A stretch of DNA of 46,981 nt from Peribacillus frigoritolerans (GTDB lineage: Bacteria > Bacillota > Bacilli > Bacillales > Bacillaceae), in contig NZ_SMZY01000010.1 of NCBI RefSeq assembly GCF_004358755.1, positions 1 to 46,981 on the forward strand, given 5' to 3'. The translations under genes were made by a program, and so were the position numbers. Below the pieces are notes generated by a model. It searched no databases. It was not told the origin of the DNA and saw only the letters and a list, made by a program, of their open reading frames with translations. The number at the start of each line of letters is the position of its first letter. Within the stretch, counting starts at the first letter, position 1. This document shows, piece by piece, positions 8,811 to 18,037 of this stretch.

Positions 8811-9542
8811 TTACATGCCTCCAAAAATAAATTGCATTTGTTCTGCCTTCTTCATCATTTCCTCAAGCTGTTCCCGGTTTGATTGCAGAATGACCACAAA
8901 CGTATTCATCGCAACATGGGCAAAAATAGGTACCATGAGGCGCTTCGTTTTTACATATAGAAAAGCAAACACAAACCCCATGGATCCATAAAGAAGAAGA
9001 TGCTGAGGTTCACCGTGAACAAGTGCGAATACAATCGAACTGATCAGTGCGGACAAAAAGAAATTCATCCGCTGATACAAAGAACCGAATAAAATTTTTC
9101 TGAAAATGATTTCTTCCAGAATTGGGCCGATGATGGAAGTGACGACTATAAGCAAAGGCGTTACCTTCAATACTTCCATGATGACCTTTGTATTTTCTGA
9201 TTCACCTTCAATGCCAAATACCTGAATTTCTATATTAGCGGCAATCACTTGAACAGACAGCGCCATGAACACTCCGCCTACAGCCCATAAAATGGATGGA
9301 CCAGCTGGAGCGGCATCGCCCCTTAGATCATTGCTTTTAAAATGGCTGCGAAGGAGAAGAAGTACAATCATAAAGGCTGCTGCAAAACTGAACACGGTCC
9401 AATAGCCTGATGCTGTTATCTGCGCCATGCGCATCGATTCGTCATCCCCGACGCCAAGTTTAAGCAGAAGCGGAATGCCAAGAATGCCTGAAAACTGCAT
9501 GACGATATATGTCAAAATAATAAGCCAATATTCTTTCTTCAA
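8811..9542 (-). CDS. ydiL: CPBP/CAAX-type intramembrane metalloprotease YdiL
   Basis: A polytopic membrane protein of 243 residues of the CPBP (Abi/CAAX protease) family. The three glutamate/histidine motifs are visible: EEIIFRKILFG, then LVHGEPQH, then FAHVAMN. These would bind the metal within the membrane. It starts with TTG 9542 behind AAAGGAG. It forms an operon with ydiK. The substrate is not known; in other bacteria members process prenylated or peptide substrates or give bacteriocin immunity. Confidence 0.88.
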   Translation of the reverse strand: MKKEYWLIILTYIVMQFSGILGIPLLLKLGVGDDESMRMAQITASGYWTVFSFAAAFMIVLLLLRSHFKSNDLRGDAAPAGPSILWAVGGVFMALSVQVIAANIEIQVFGIEGESENTKVIMEVLKVTPLLIVVTSIIGPILEEIIFRKILFGSLYQRMNFFLSALISSIVFALVHGEPQHLLLYGSMGFVFAFLYVKTKRLMVPIFAHVAMNTFVVILQSNREQLEEMMKKAEQMQFIFGGM

Positions 9543-9724
9543 ACGAACGACTCCTTTACTTGCCGGATGGTTTAAGTCAGGATAAGCAAAATTTCAGCTA
9601 GGCATAATTGTACCATAAATAAGGCCGGATGTAGGAGGATAACGCCTTTAGAGTATGCAGAAGGCGCTAGAAACATGTGAAAGCGGGATAAGGAAAAGGA
9701 TTTCAATTTTTTTTTACATATTAC

Positions 9725-9753
9725 TTGAATTTGAATGAGAGATTATATAATAT
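9725..9753 (+). promoter_or_regulatory. sigma-A promoter of groESL
   Basis: -35 TTGAAT (9725-9730), 17-bp spacer, -10 TAATAT (9748-9753). CIRCE starts 10 bp after the -10 box, so HrcA bound there would block initiation. Confidence 0.75.
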
Positions 9754-9763
9754 AGTACTTGTG

Positions 9764-9790
9764 TTAGCACTCAAGACATATGAGTGCTAA
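9764..9790 (+). promoter_or_regulatory. CIRCE operator (HrcA binding site)
   Basis: A perfect consensus: TTAGCACTC (9764-9772), a 9-bp spacer, GAGTGCTAA (9782-9790). It places groESL under the heat-inducible HrcA repressor. hrcA itself is not in the window. Confidence 0.97.
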
Positions 9791-9836
9791 TAAAATGAAA
9801 ATTTAAATTAATGAAATCTTGAGGAGGTTGTTTCAC

Positions 9837-10121
9837 TTGTTAAAGCCATTAGGTGATCGTGTCGTAATTGAGCTTGTACAATCTGAAGAAAAAACTGCTA
9901 GTGGGATCGTACTGCCGGATAGTGCGAAAGAAAAACCGCAAGAAGGTAAAGTAGTGGCAGTAGGTACTGGTCGTGTGCTTGACAACGGTGAGCGTGTTGC
10001 TCTTGAAGTTGCAGAAGGCGATCGTATCATCTTCTCAAAATACTCTGGTACAGAAGTGAAGTATGAGGGTTCTGAATACTTAATCTTACGCGAAAGTGAC
10101 ATTTTAGCAGTTATCGGCTAA
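9837..10121 (+). CDS. groES: co-chaperonin GroES
   Basis: The 10-kDa heptameric lid of the GroEL chamber. I start at TTG 9837 (94 residues, MLKPLGDRV) because GAGGAGG (9821-9827) lies 9 nt upstream and the family begins here. A longer reading from 9819 runs through the ribosome binding site. The mobile loop [20 protein letters not shown] and the roof region are intact. It is co-transcribed with groEL under CIRCE. Confidence 0.97.
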   Translation: MLKPLGDRVVIELVQSEEKTASGIVLPDSAKEKPQEGKVVAVGTGRVLDNGERVALEVAEGDRIIFSKYSGTEVKYEGSEYLILRESDILAVIG

Positions 10122-10165
10122 TTAATAAATTTCCAATATCATAGAACATCATTCTTAGGAGGTAA

Positions 10166-11800
<1,635 letters not shown>

Positions 11801-11852
11801 TCTTGCTCCGAAACCTGAAATAGCATAATATGCTATCGTCAGAAACAAAATG

Positions 11853-11889
11853 AGAGGTTTCCCAATAGGATTTGGGAAGCCTCTTTTTT
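11853..11889 (+). terminator. terminator of groESL
   Basis: GAGGTTTCCCA pairs with TGGGAAGCCTC (one G-T pair) and runs into TTTTTTA. A small palindrome (TAGCATAATATGCTA, 11821-11835) precedes it. Confidence 0.85.
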
Positions 11890-12051
11890 ATTCCATACGT
11901 TACGTGGAGACAGACATACTGAGCATCTGGAAAGCAGCACTAACATCATATTTGGAGCAAACATTCAAGCAAAGTAGTGAAATTCCATGTATAAAATCAG
12001 GTCTGTTTCTAATTGAAGAACAAGGTTGCGGATTCATGAAATGATGCTTAC

Positions 12052-12080
12052 AAAAAAGAAGCTGTCATGCAACTTCTTCT
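12052..12080 (-). terminator. terminator of the Excalibur-protein gene
   Basis: On the minus strand AGAAGTT and AGCTTCT form a 7-bp stem with one G-T pair, followed by TTTTTTG. It overlaps the stop codon of the 12079-12759 gene. Confidence 0.55.
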
Positions 12081-12759
12081 AACGTTCACAAGCCCAATTA
12101 TCTTTATCTCGGTCATGCTGTGATTCATATGCCGGATGAGATGATGGTACTCCTTTTGGGTGAACCTTTCTCATTTCAGTACAATTATCAAATGTTTCTG
12201 TTGATTGAACCGGCTCGGCTGCAGCTGCAGCTGCTTCTTGTTCTTTTCTTTTACGCTCGGCTTCCTGCGCAGCAGCTTCTGCCTGCTCCTGTTCTTTCTT
12301 TTTTCGTTCTTCTTCCAGTCTCTTTTGTTCAGCTTGCTTCTTAGCTTCTTCTTCAAGGCGTTTTTGTTCAGCCTGCTTCTTGGCTTCTTCCTCAAGACGC
12401 TTTTGTTCGGCTTGTTTTTTGGCTTCTGCCTCTTCTTTTTTCTTTTCAGCTTCCTTAGCCTTTTCCTCTTCAGCTTTCACTGCAGTGTCTGCAGCTTTTG
12501 CTTCAGAAGCAGTTTGTTTAACAGGTTTAGGTTTAGTATCAGCTGGAGATGTAAGCGCCAGGATGAACCCAGAAAGCAGACCGAGAGTAATAATATATCT
12601 AGATTTAGAAAACTGAATTCTCCCTTTCCGATATTGCTTATGTAAGAAAAGTCCAATAATGAAAATAATGATTCCGAACCATGCTCTTTGGGAACCGACT
12701 AAACAAAATAATAGGAATAAGACAGCAATAATAAGTGCTATTACTCTTAAAAATTTCAA
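12079..12759 (-). CDS. membrane-anchored coiled-coil protein with C-terminal Excalibur domain
   Basis: A 226-residue protein. Residues ~5-42 and ~58-72 are hydrophobic helices. A highly charged stretch of about 100 Lys/Glu/Ala/Gln residues follows, containing three exact-length repeats of a 13-residue unit like EAKKQAEQKRLEE, then about 37 residues ending DRDKDNWACER. The end carries the Excalibur signature: two cysteines (FDNC and WACE) and a DxDxD-type calcium loop. Start TTG 12759 follows AGGAGG. I infer a surface-exposed, calcium-binding module held off the membrane by a helix. Excalibur domains often accompany secreted nucleases, but no nuclease domain is present, so the role is open. 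Confidence 0.8.
   Translation of the reverse strand: MKFLRVIALIIAVLFLLFCLVGSQRAWFGIIIFIIGLFLHKQYRKGRIQFSKSRYIITLGLLSGFILALTSPADTKPKPVKQTASEAKAADTAVKAEEEKAKEAEKKKEEAEAKKQAEQKRLEEEAKKQAEQKRLEEEAKKQAEQKRLEEERKKKEQEQAEAAAQEAERKRKEQEAAAAAAEPVQSTETFDNCTEMRKVHPKGVPSSHPAYESQHDRDKDNWACER
12307..12423 (-). repeat. 39-bp x3 in-frame tandem repeat in the coiled coil
   Basis: Three units of 39 bp start at 12307, 12346 and 12385. They encode the 13-residue repeats of the Excalibur protein. The length keeps the reading frame, so copy number can vary without breaking the gene. Confidence 0.85.
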
Positions 12760-12867
12760 TATGTTTCCTCCTGTTTACTTAATATTTACATTTCAACATA
12801 AGTTTACAAAAGCGATAAGACAGTGTTGTATGCATTTCAAAACCGCCAGATAGAATAACATTATCAC

Positions 12868-12898
12868 TTGACCTAGAGTCAACTCTAAGAGTTACCAT
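12868..12898 (+). promoter_or_regulatory. MerR-type promoter of adhA with 19-bp spacer and operator
   Basis: -35 TTGACC (12868-12873), a 19-bp spacer, and -10 TACCAT (12893-12898). The spacer holds a dyad, CTAGAGT-CA-ACTCTAAG. Long spacers with a central dyad are the mark of MerR-family activators such as AdhR, which in Bacillus subtilis controls adhA. No such regulator gene is nearby. Confidence 0.75.
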
Positions 12899-12900
12899 GG

Positions 12901-12975
12901 TTTCATAAGAGAAAAAAGAGGTATAGAGATGTAGAGAGTATTCTGCTCTGTACTTTGCTTTTTCTTATTATGAAA
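12901..12975 (+). promoter_or_regulatory. long stem-loop in the adhA leader
   Basis: TTTCATAAGAGAAAAA (12901-12916) and TTTTTCTTATTATGAAA (12959-12975) pair almost fully, with a further small AGAG/CTCT hairpin between them. It ends about 24 bases before the start codon and leaves the GGAGG exposed. Confidence 0.55.
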
Positions 12976-12998
12976 CTATCATTACTGGAGGTTTTTCT

Positions 12999-14039
12999 AT
13001 GATTACTGCTAAAGCAAGAGCTGTTGACGGTCCGGACAAACCATTTAAAGAAGCTGAGATTACGCGTCGCGATCTGGATTCCAAGGATGTATTGATTGAA
13101 ATTAAATTTGCGGGAATCTGCCATTCTGACATTCATACGGCGCACGGGGAATGGGGCGAGGTGAACTATCCGCTAGTACCAGGACATGAGATTGCGGGAA
13201 TTGTTACGGATGTAGGACCCGAGGTAACAAAATACAAGGTCGGTGACCGGGTAGGGGTCGGATGTATGGTAGACTCCTGCGGGGATTGTGAGAACTGCCA
13301 GAAAGGGGAGGAGCAATATTGCCTGAAAGGTAATGTTCCTACCTACGCGGGTGTCGACAAATACGGCGAGCCGACGCAGGGCGGTTATTCTACTCATATT
13401 GTCGTGGTTGAGGACTTTGTGCTGAGCATCCCGGATGAGATTGAGCTTGATCAGGCTGCGCCGCTTCTTTGTGCGGGCATTACGACCTTTTCACCGCTTC
13501 ATCACTGGAAAGCAGGTCCAGGGAAAAAGGTAGCGGTTGTCGGTCTCGGTGGTCTTGGCCATATGGCTGTTAAAATTGCACACGCTATGGGTGCAGAAGT
13601 AACAGTGCTGTCCCAATCCTTGAAGAAAAAAGAAGACGGCATTCGGTTCGGAGCAGCTGATTACTATGCCACAAGTGATCCGGAGACGTTTGAAAAGCTT
13701 GCCGGTACGTTTGACCTGATCATTAACACGGTAAGTGCCAAGCTGAAGCTGGATGATTATCTTTCCCTTCTTGCACTTGACGGCAGCCTGGTAAACGTAG
13801 GCGCACCGGCAGAACCGCTGTCATTAAACGTGTTCTCTCTGATTGGTCATCGCCGCTCATTTGCGGGGTCATTAATTGGCGGGATCCGTGAGACACAGGA
13901 GATGCTGAATTTCTGTGCAGAACATAACATTGCTCCTGAAATTGAAGTCATCTCAGCCGATCAAATTAACGAAGCATACGACCGTGTATTGAATTCAGAT
14001 GTGAAGTACCGTTTCGTCATTGATATTAGTACAATGTGA
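12999..14039 (+). CDS. adhA: zinc-dependent NADP-type alcohol dehydrogenase AdhA
   Basis: A medium-chain dehydrogenase of the cinnamyl-alcohol dehydrogenase group, 346 residues. Catalytic zinc ligands are Cys41 (GICHSD), His63 (PGHE) and Cys158. Structural zinc ligands are Cys94, Cys97, Cys100 and Cys108. The dinucleotide loop is GLGGLG (182-187), followed by a beta strand ending in Ser rather than Asp, which favours NADP(H). It probably reduces toxic aldehydes to alcohols. Close similarity to Bacillus subtilis AdhA and the MerR-type promoter suggest induction by aldehydes such as formaldehyde or methylglyoxal. The ribosome binding site is GGAGG. A long leader with a stem-loop precedes it. 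Confidence 0.9.
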   Translation: MITAKARAVDGPDKPFKEAEITRRDLDSKDVLIEIKFAGICHSDIHTAHGEWGEVNYPLVPGHEIAGIVTDVGPEVTKYKVGDRVGVGCMVDSCGDCENCQKGEEQYCLKGNVPTYAGVDKYGEPTQGGYSTHIVVVEDFVLSIPDEIELDQAAPLLCAGITTFSPLHHWKAGPGKKVAVVGLGGLGHMAVKIAHAMGAEVTVLSQSLKKKEDGIRFGAADYYATSDPETFEKLAGTFDLIINTVSAKLKLDDYLSLLALDGSLVNVGAPAEPLSLNVFSLIGHRRSFAGSLIGGIRETQEMLNFCAEHNIAPEIEVISADQINEAYDRVLNSDVKYRFVIDISTM

Positions 14040-14072
14040 TAGGACTAATGTAAAGCAGTAACGGTTACATTC

Positions 14073-14110
14073 GGGGTCGCCAAAAATTCAATTTTTGGTG
14101 ATCCTTCTTT
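14073..14110 (+). terminator. terminator of adhA
   Basis: GGTCGCCAAAAATT pairs with AATTTTTGGTGATC (with G-T pairs), followed by a short T-rich stretch CTTCTTT. Confidence 0.65.
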
Positions 14111-14276
14111 GAAGCATTTTAATTAAATCGCATAGTTGATTATCAACTGCAAGGTTTTAATCACCTGTGTATTCCCTCTCCTACCTCTCTTTTCCAACCC
14201 ACCCAATTCCTTCACCGCTTTTTACCGCCCCTTTACATTCTTATAAACGCCTTGTAATAAGTCCTTATTACTGCCT

Positions 14277-14553
14277 TTAAATCTGCAAAAGCTTCATGAA
14301 AAGCATGCCATGATTGGAATCTGGGATGACCATGAGTTTGCCAATGACACGTATTATCCGGCCGTGGCACCAGACGATAATCCGGAATCTGATCCAACAC
14401 GCCGCCTCGTTGCGAACCAGGTCTGGTTTGAGTACATCCCGGCTCCTGTCCCTTACAATCCAAATCGAACGTTTGAAGATTCCGTCAAAATCTACCGTAC
14501 CGTTACGTTTGGAAATCTTGCTTCCATTCTGCACTGGGGCTGCCAGCTGTACC
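14277..14553 (+). pseudogene. remnant of a PhoD-like alkaline phosphatase
   Basis: About 90 codons read as the centre of a PhoD-family metallophosphatase: LQKLHEKHAMIGIWDDHE (metal-binding WDDHE) then NDTYYP, a PTRRLVANQVWFEYIP block, and YRTVTFGNLAS. The N-terminal two-thirds is missing, and homology stops near 14523 where the frame seems to slip by one base. There is no ribosome binding site. The remaining 14111-14276 shows nothing recognisable. It is the fossil of a deleted phosphatase gene. Confidence 0.75.
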
Positions 14554-14637
14554 TTCTTTATCACATAATGTGTGACAGGGTTATCAAGGAATCTCGGCTT
14601 TCAAGCACATCCTCATCCCTTACTATAGGAAACAATA

Positions 14638-14685
14638 AGGAGGCTTCTCGTGAGTTGATTAAACTTGCGGGGAGCTTCTTTTTAC
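14638..14685 (+). terminator. terminator-like hairpin before padR
   Basis: A 16-bp stem with several G-T pairs (about 14640-14655 with 14664-14679) around a GATTAA-type loop, followed by TTTTTA. It may be the original terminator of the lost phosphatase gene. Confidence 0.65.
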
Positions 14686-14726
14686 TGCTCTTGAAACCGC
14701 AAATGCAAAAAAAATGTTAAAAACAG

Positions 14727-14755
14727 TTGACACCATTACTACTAAGTAATACTAT
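14727..14755 (+). promoter_or_regulatory. sigma-A promoter of the padR operon with overlapping operator
   Basis: -35 TTGACA (14727-14732), 17-bp spacer, -10 TACTAT (14750-14755). An inverted repeat ATTACT-ACTA-AGTAAT (about 14736-14750) lies in the spacer, and AGTAAT recurs after the -10. It probably binds PadR, giving autorepression. Confidence 0.75.
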
Positions 14756-14821
14756 ATATAAGTAATAAGCAATACTGAATAGTGTTTGAATATGCCACAC
14801 AAAATAAAGGAGGTTCTCAAC

Positions 14822-15142
14822 ATAGAAAATTTAACGGAAATGCTGAAGGGTTCGCTTGAGGGGTGCGTGCTGGAAATTATCAGCCGCCATGAAACGTATG
14901 GCTATGAGATAACCCGCCGTCTGAATGAACTTGGGTTTACTGAAGTAGTGGAAGGGACAGTCTATACCATTCTTGTGCGATTAGAAAAGAAGAAACTGGT
15001 GAACATTGAAAAAAAACCGTCAGATATGGGGCCCCCACGGAAGTTTTATTCACTCAATGAGGCTGGCCGGGAGGAACTTGACCTGTTTTGGAAAAAATGG
15101 GATTTTGTATCTGCGAAAATCAACGTCTTGAAGTCCAATTAG
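14822..15142 (+). CDS. PadR-family transcriptional regulator
   Basis: A small winged-helix repressor of the PadR type. The family core LKGSLEGCVLEIISRHETYGYEI leads into TEVVEGTVYTILVRLEKKKLV and a C-terminal dimer helix. Relatives begin M-E/D-NLTEMLKG. Here AAAGGAGG (14806-14813) sits 8 nt before an in-frame ATA codon at exactly that point. Either translation starts at ATA, or it starts at ATG 14792 or TTG 14786, which have no ribosome binding site. I give the ATA-start coordinates (106 residues); the longer frame adds 10-12. It heads a cassette with a DUF1048 protein and an ABC exporter, so it should control that efflux operon. Confidence 0.85.
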   Translation: MENLTEMLKGSLEGCVLEIISRHETYGYEITRRLNELGFTEVVEGTVYTILVRLEKKKLVNIEKKPSDMGPPRKFYSLNEAGREELDLFWKKWDFVSAKINVLKSN

Positions 15143-15186
15143 TCTCATAGAAATAAAGCAGCTTCATAAAAAGGAGGAAAAACAGC

Positions 15187-15540
15187 ATGATGGAATGGTT
15201 TAGAAAAATGATTGGTGATAAAAAAGAGTACAGGACGATGATGGCACGGGTTGAAGTCCTGCCGGAGGATTATCAGTTTGTCTTTAAGAAAATCCAAAAT
15301 TACATGTGGAGTTTCTCTGCAGGCAGTGGGATGGATATGCTGCATATCCAGTATGAGCTGATCGAATTGTTCGAAAGCGGAGCCGCAGAAGGCAGACAAG
15401 TGCTTGAAATTACAGGGGAAGACGTAGCGACCTTTGCCGACGACCTGGTCGCAACCGCGAGAACGTATACAGCTAAACATCGCGAAGATTTGAATCAGAG
15501 TATCATGAAGCGATTGGGAAAAGAGAAGTTTAATAAATAA
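15187..15540 (+). CDS. DUF1048 family protein
   Basis: A 117-residue, soluble, mostly helical protein with a strong ribosome binding site (AAGGAGG). It begins MMEWFRKMIGDKKEYRTMMARVEVLP and has no signal or membrane segment. DUF1048 genes regularly stand between a padR gene and a DrrAB-like ABC exporter, as here. Function is not established; by context an accessory or regulatory partner of the PadR-controlled efflux system. Confidence 0.82.
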   Translation: MMEWFRKMIGDKKEYRTMMARVEVLPEDYQFVFKKIQNYMWSFSAGSGMDMLHIQYELIELFESGAAEGRQVLEITGEDVATFADDLVATARTYTAKHREDLNQSIMKRLGKEKFNK

Positions 15541-15667
15541 TTTTGACTGAATAGCTGGTTTAATGGCCGCTTTTGCTGTTCAGATATTTTTTGCTCTAGT
15601 AGTAAGTGATACAGAATATCAGTCTCACTAATTAGCGGATGCAGATTATAAATAAGGAGGAAAAAGG

Positions 15668-16429
15668 ATGAATCAAACTGTCATTTCTGTCAAAGGGTTA
15701 AAAAAATCCTTCAAAGACAAAGAGGTTCTGAAGGGTGTGGATTTTGAAGTGCGGCGCGGAGAAATTTTCGCACTGCTGGGTTCGAATGGAGCGGGCAAGA
15801 CAACTGCGGTTAACATTCTCTCGACGCTTATGAAGGCTGATGACGGTGAAGCATATATTTGCGGCTTTGACGTAATGCGGCAGCCGGATCATGTCCGGCA
15901 GAGCATCAGCCTGACAGGGCAGTTCGCAGCTTTGGACGGCATGCTCACCGGACGTGAAAACCTGATGCTGATTGCCAGGCTCCGTGGAGTTTCCCATCCT
16001 GCTCAAGTTGCAGACAATTTGCTTGGAAGATTCAGTCTGACCGATGCGGCCAACCGCCGTGCAGATCACTATTCCGGCGGGATGAAGCGCCGGCTGGACA
16101 TTGCCATGAGCCTGATTGGGACGCCTGCAGTCATTTTTCTCGACGAACCGACAACAGGGCTTGATCCAGAAGCGAGGAAGGCAGTCTGGGATACCGTCAA
16201 GGAGCTTGCCGGAGGCGGCACAACGATTTTCCTGACCACTCAGTACCTGGAGGAAGCGGAACAACTGGCGGATCGTATTGCCATTCTTCATGGGGGGAAA
16301 ATCATCACTGGCGGTACTCTTACTGAACTCAAGGAAATGTTCCCGCCGGTCAAAGTGGAGTACATTGAGAAGCAGCCGACATTGGAGGAAATCTTCCTCG
16401 CAATCACCGGCAAAAAGGAGGAGATGTAG
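15668..16429 (+). CDS. ABC transporter ATP-binding protein (DrrA-like, drug efflux)
   Basis: The ATPase of a two-gene ABC-2 exporter, 253 residues. Walker A is GSNGAGKTT (38-46), the signature is YSGGMKRRLDIA, and Walker B is VIFLDEPTTGLDP. The SGGM variant and the TLEEIFLAITG tail are typical of DrrA-type drug and lipid exporters. The ribosome binding site is AAGGAGG. A 127-bp gap before it contains AGTAAGTGATAC...ATCAG...CACTAA, similar to the padR operator, so it may have its own PadR-controlled promoter. Confidence 0.92.
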   Translation: MNQTVISVKGLKKSFKDKEVLKGVDFEVRRGEIFALLGSNGAGKTTAVNILSTLMKADDGEAYICGFDVMRQPDHVRQSISLTGQFAALDGMLTGRENLMLIARLRGVSHPAQVADNLLGRFSLTDAANRRADHYSGGMKRRLDIAMSLIGTPAVIFLDEPTTGLDPEARKAVWDTVKELAGGGTTIFLTTQYLEEAEQLADRIAILHGGKIITGGTLTELKEMFPPVKVEYIEKQPTLEEIFLAITGKKEEM

Positions 16430-17179
16430 ATGAAGAGCAATACAGGTGTATTATTGGGGCGTCTGCTGCGCAATATGATGCGCAGTCCGGATACCATTAT
16501 TACTGTGGCGATTACGCCGATTATGATGATGCTGCTATTTGTCTATGTTTTTGGCGGTGCCATAGAGACTGGGACAGACAGCTACGTCAATTATTTGCTG
16601 CCGGGCATTCTGCTGATTACGATCGCATCCGGGGTCGCGTACACTTCCCTCCGGCTGTATACGGATGTGAAAAGCGGTCTAATGGCACGTTTTTTGACCA
16701 TGCCCATTAAGCGGTCGTCGGTATTATGGGCTCACGTTCTGACCTCGCTTGTTTCCAATGCTCTTTCTGTCTTGGCGGTCATATTCGTTGCGCTCTTGCT
16801 TGGCTTCCGTTCCGGCGCGGATATCCTGGGCTGGCTGGCGGCAGCCGGTATACTCGGGCTGTTTACGCTGGCGCTCACATGGCTTTCTGTCATTCCGGGA
16901 TTAAAAGCATCGTCTATGGAAGGGGCGACTGCTTATTCGTACCCGCTGATCTTTCTGCCGTTTATCAGTTCGGCTTTTGTTCCCACTGAGACGATGCCGA
17001 AAGTTGTCCGCGTATTCGCTGAAAACCAGCCTGTAACCTCAATTGTAAATACACTGCGTGCTCTCTTGTACGAAGGTTCCGCTGGAAGCGATATCTGGAC
17101 CGCGCTTGCCTGGTGCCTCTGCATCATGGTCATCGCTTCCTTTTTTGCAAGTAAAGAATTTAAACGCAAGCTGGGGTAA
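16430..17179 (+). CDS. ABC-2 type permease (DrrB-like)
   Basis: The membrane part of the exporter, 249 residues with six predicted helices: LLRNMMRSPDTIITVAITP at the start, then VNYLLPGILLITIASG and a late FLPFISSAFVPTETMP. This is the ABC-2/DrrB pattern. It follows the ATPase directly (stop and ATG adjacent, GGAGGAG inside the ATPase end). Substrates are unknown; small hydrophobic drugs are the usual guess. Confidence 0.9.
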   Translation: MKSNTGVLLGRLLRNMMRSPDTIITVAITPIMMMLLFVYVFGGAIETGTDSYVNYLLPGILLITIASGVAYTSLRLYTDVKSGLMARFLTMPIKRSSVLWAHVLTSLVSNALSVLAVIFVALLLGFRSGADILGWLAAAGILGLFTLALTWLSVIPGLKASSMEGATAYSYPLIFLPFISSAFVPTETMPKVVRVFAENQPVTSIVNTLRALLYEGSAGSDIWTALAWCLCIMVIASFFASKEFKRKLG

Positions 17180-17204
17180 GGAAGGCAAGTCGCTGGTCAT
17201 ATAG

Positions 17205-17233
17205 AAGGCTGCTCAAATGATTGGGCAGCCTTT
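17205..17233 (+). terminator. weak terminator of the efflux operon
   Basis: AAGGCTGC (17205-17212) pairs with GCAGCCTT (17225-17232). Only a short TTT follows, so termination may be partial. Confidence 0.45.
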
Positions 17234-17239
17234 GCATAT

Positions 17240-17556
17240 TTAAAAAATAAAAAGGGAATTGATTGTAAAAATTCGGTTAATTTTCCTGCCCCTATATTGA
17301 CTGGAATTACAGGAAGTGTAATGATTGAAGCAGGAATCTGTGTCTTTTATCCTATACAAAATCTCCCTATTAAACGGCAAAAAATCCTCTCTCTGTGAAC
17401 GTTTAAAATTAGTGAAAATCCCCTTTTTTTACAATCATTCAAAAAAGCTGCATCACAAACTCTCTTTTTCAAGGAGGTGATTTCATTTGTAAACAAACGT
17501 TTAAATTTTATAGGAATTGTATTTTTATGTACCTTTAATTTCAAAGGAGGACACTT
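17240..17556. other. gene-free stretch with an orphan Shine-Dalgarno sequence
   Basis: An AT-rich gap with no convincing gene. AAGGAGGTGAT at 17471-17481 is a near-perfect match to the 16S 3' end, yet no ATG follows at usable distance (the nearest TTG is followed at once by TAA). Otherwise nothing recognisable. Confidence 0.5.
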
Positions 17557-17883
17557 ATGGGTCACGATATCGCAGGATATAATCAGGCAGGAGAAGAAAT
17601 TGCATACCTTCGTTTTGGCATGAGTAATGGACATGCAGCAATTGTATACAGTGTACTGGATGCTGACGAATTCAATGGAGGAGTCAGCGGCACAGGCAAC
17701 AGTTCTTCCTTTTCCATGCAGCAAATGGAAAAAGCTTTGAATGAATATCAGAGTTTTTGGAAAAGCAATAAAATACCGGAAAGTGAATTCGTTAAGTGGG
17801 AGATAAAACAAATACAGGACTTTCTATCCATTTGTATGTCAGCAGCAGAAAAAGAAGGAAATGTAAGGGTTAGTTTTAGTTAG
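17557..17883 (+). CDS. hypothetical protein (108 aa)
   Basis: A soluble protein starting MGHDIAGYNQAGEEIAYLRFGM with a strong ribosome binding site (AAAGGAGG). It has no signal peptide or membrane helix. A Gly/Ser-rich turn (GGVSGTGNSSSF) precedes two helices, the second around WEIKQIQDFL. I believe similar small proteins occur in Bacillus but cannot name a family. It stands alone with its own terminator, so it is probably monocistronic. Function unknown. Confidence 0.75.
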   Translation: MGHDIAGYNQAGEEIAYLRFGMSNGHAAIVYSVLDADEFNGGVSGTGNSSSFSMQQMEKALNEYQSFWKSNKIPESEFVKWEIKQIQDFLSICMSAAEKEGNVRVSFS

Positions 17884-17983
17884 GCCACGGGATGTCTTCC
17901 TTCAAATCACCTCTTTATACCTCTGAATGATTCTCTACTTCCAAACATTCTATTTCTTTAACTTTCTGGTAGAATAAAAATAG

Positions 17984-18030
17984 AAAAGCTCATTCTTTAA
18001 CTGATTACCAGCAAAGAATGAGCTTTTTCC
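17984..18030. terminator. bidirectional terminator
   Basis: AAAAGCTCATTCTTT (17984-17998) and AAAGAATGAGCTTTT (18013-18027) form a perfect 15-bp hairpin between two convergent genes, with A and T runs on the two sides. Confidence 0.9.
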
Positions 18031-18037
18031 ATTGTAT

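Noticed and set aside
11850-12044. Open frame of 64 codons after groEL
   Set aside because: It begins inside the groESL terminator and has no ribosome binding site.
17347-17811. Minus-strand open frame of 154 codons
   Set aside because: It is mostly antisense to the 108-residue gene and has no clear start signals or family.
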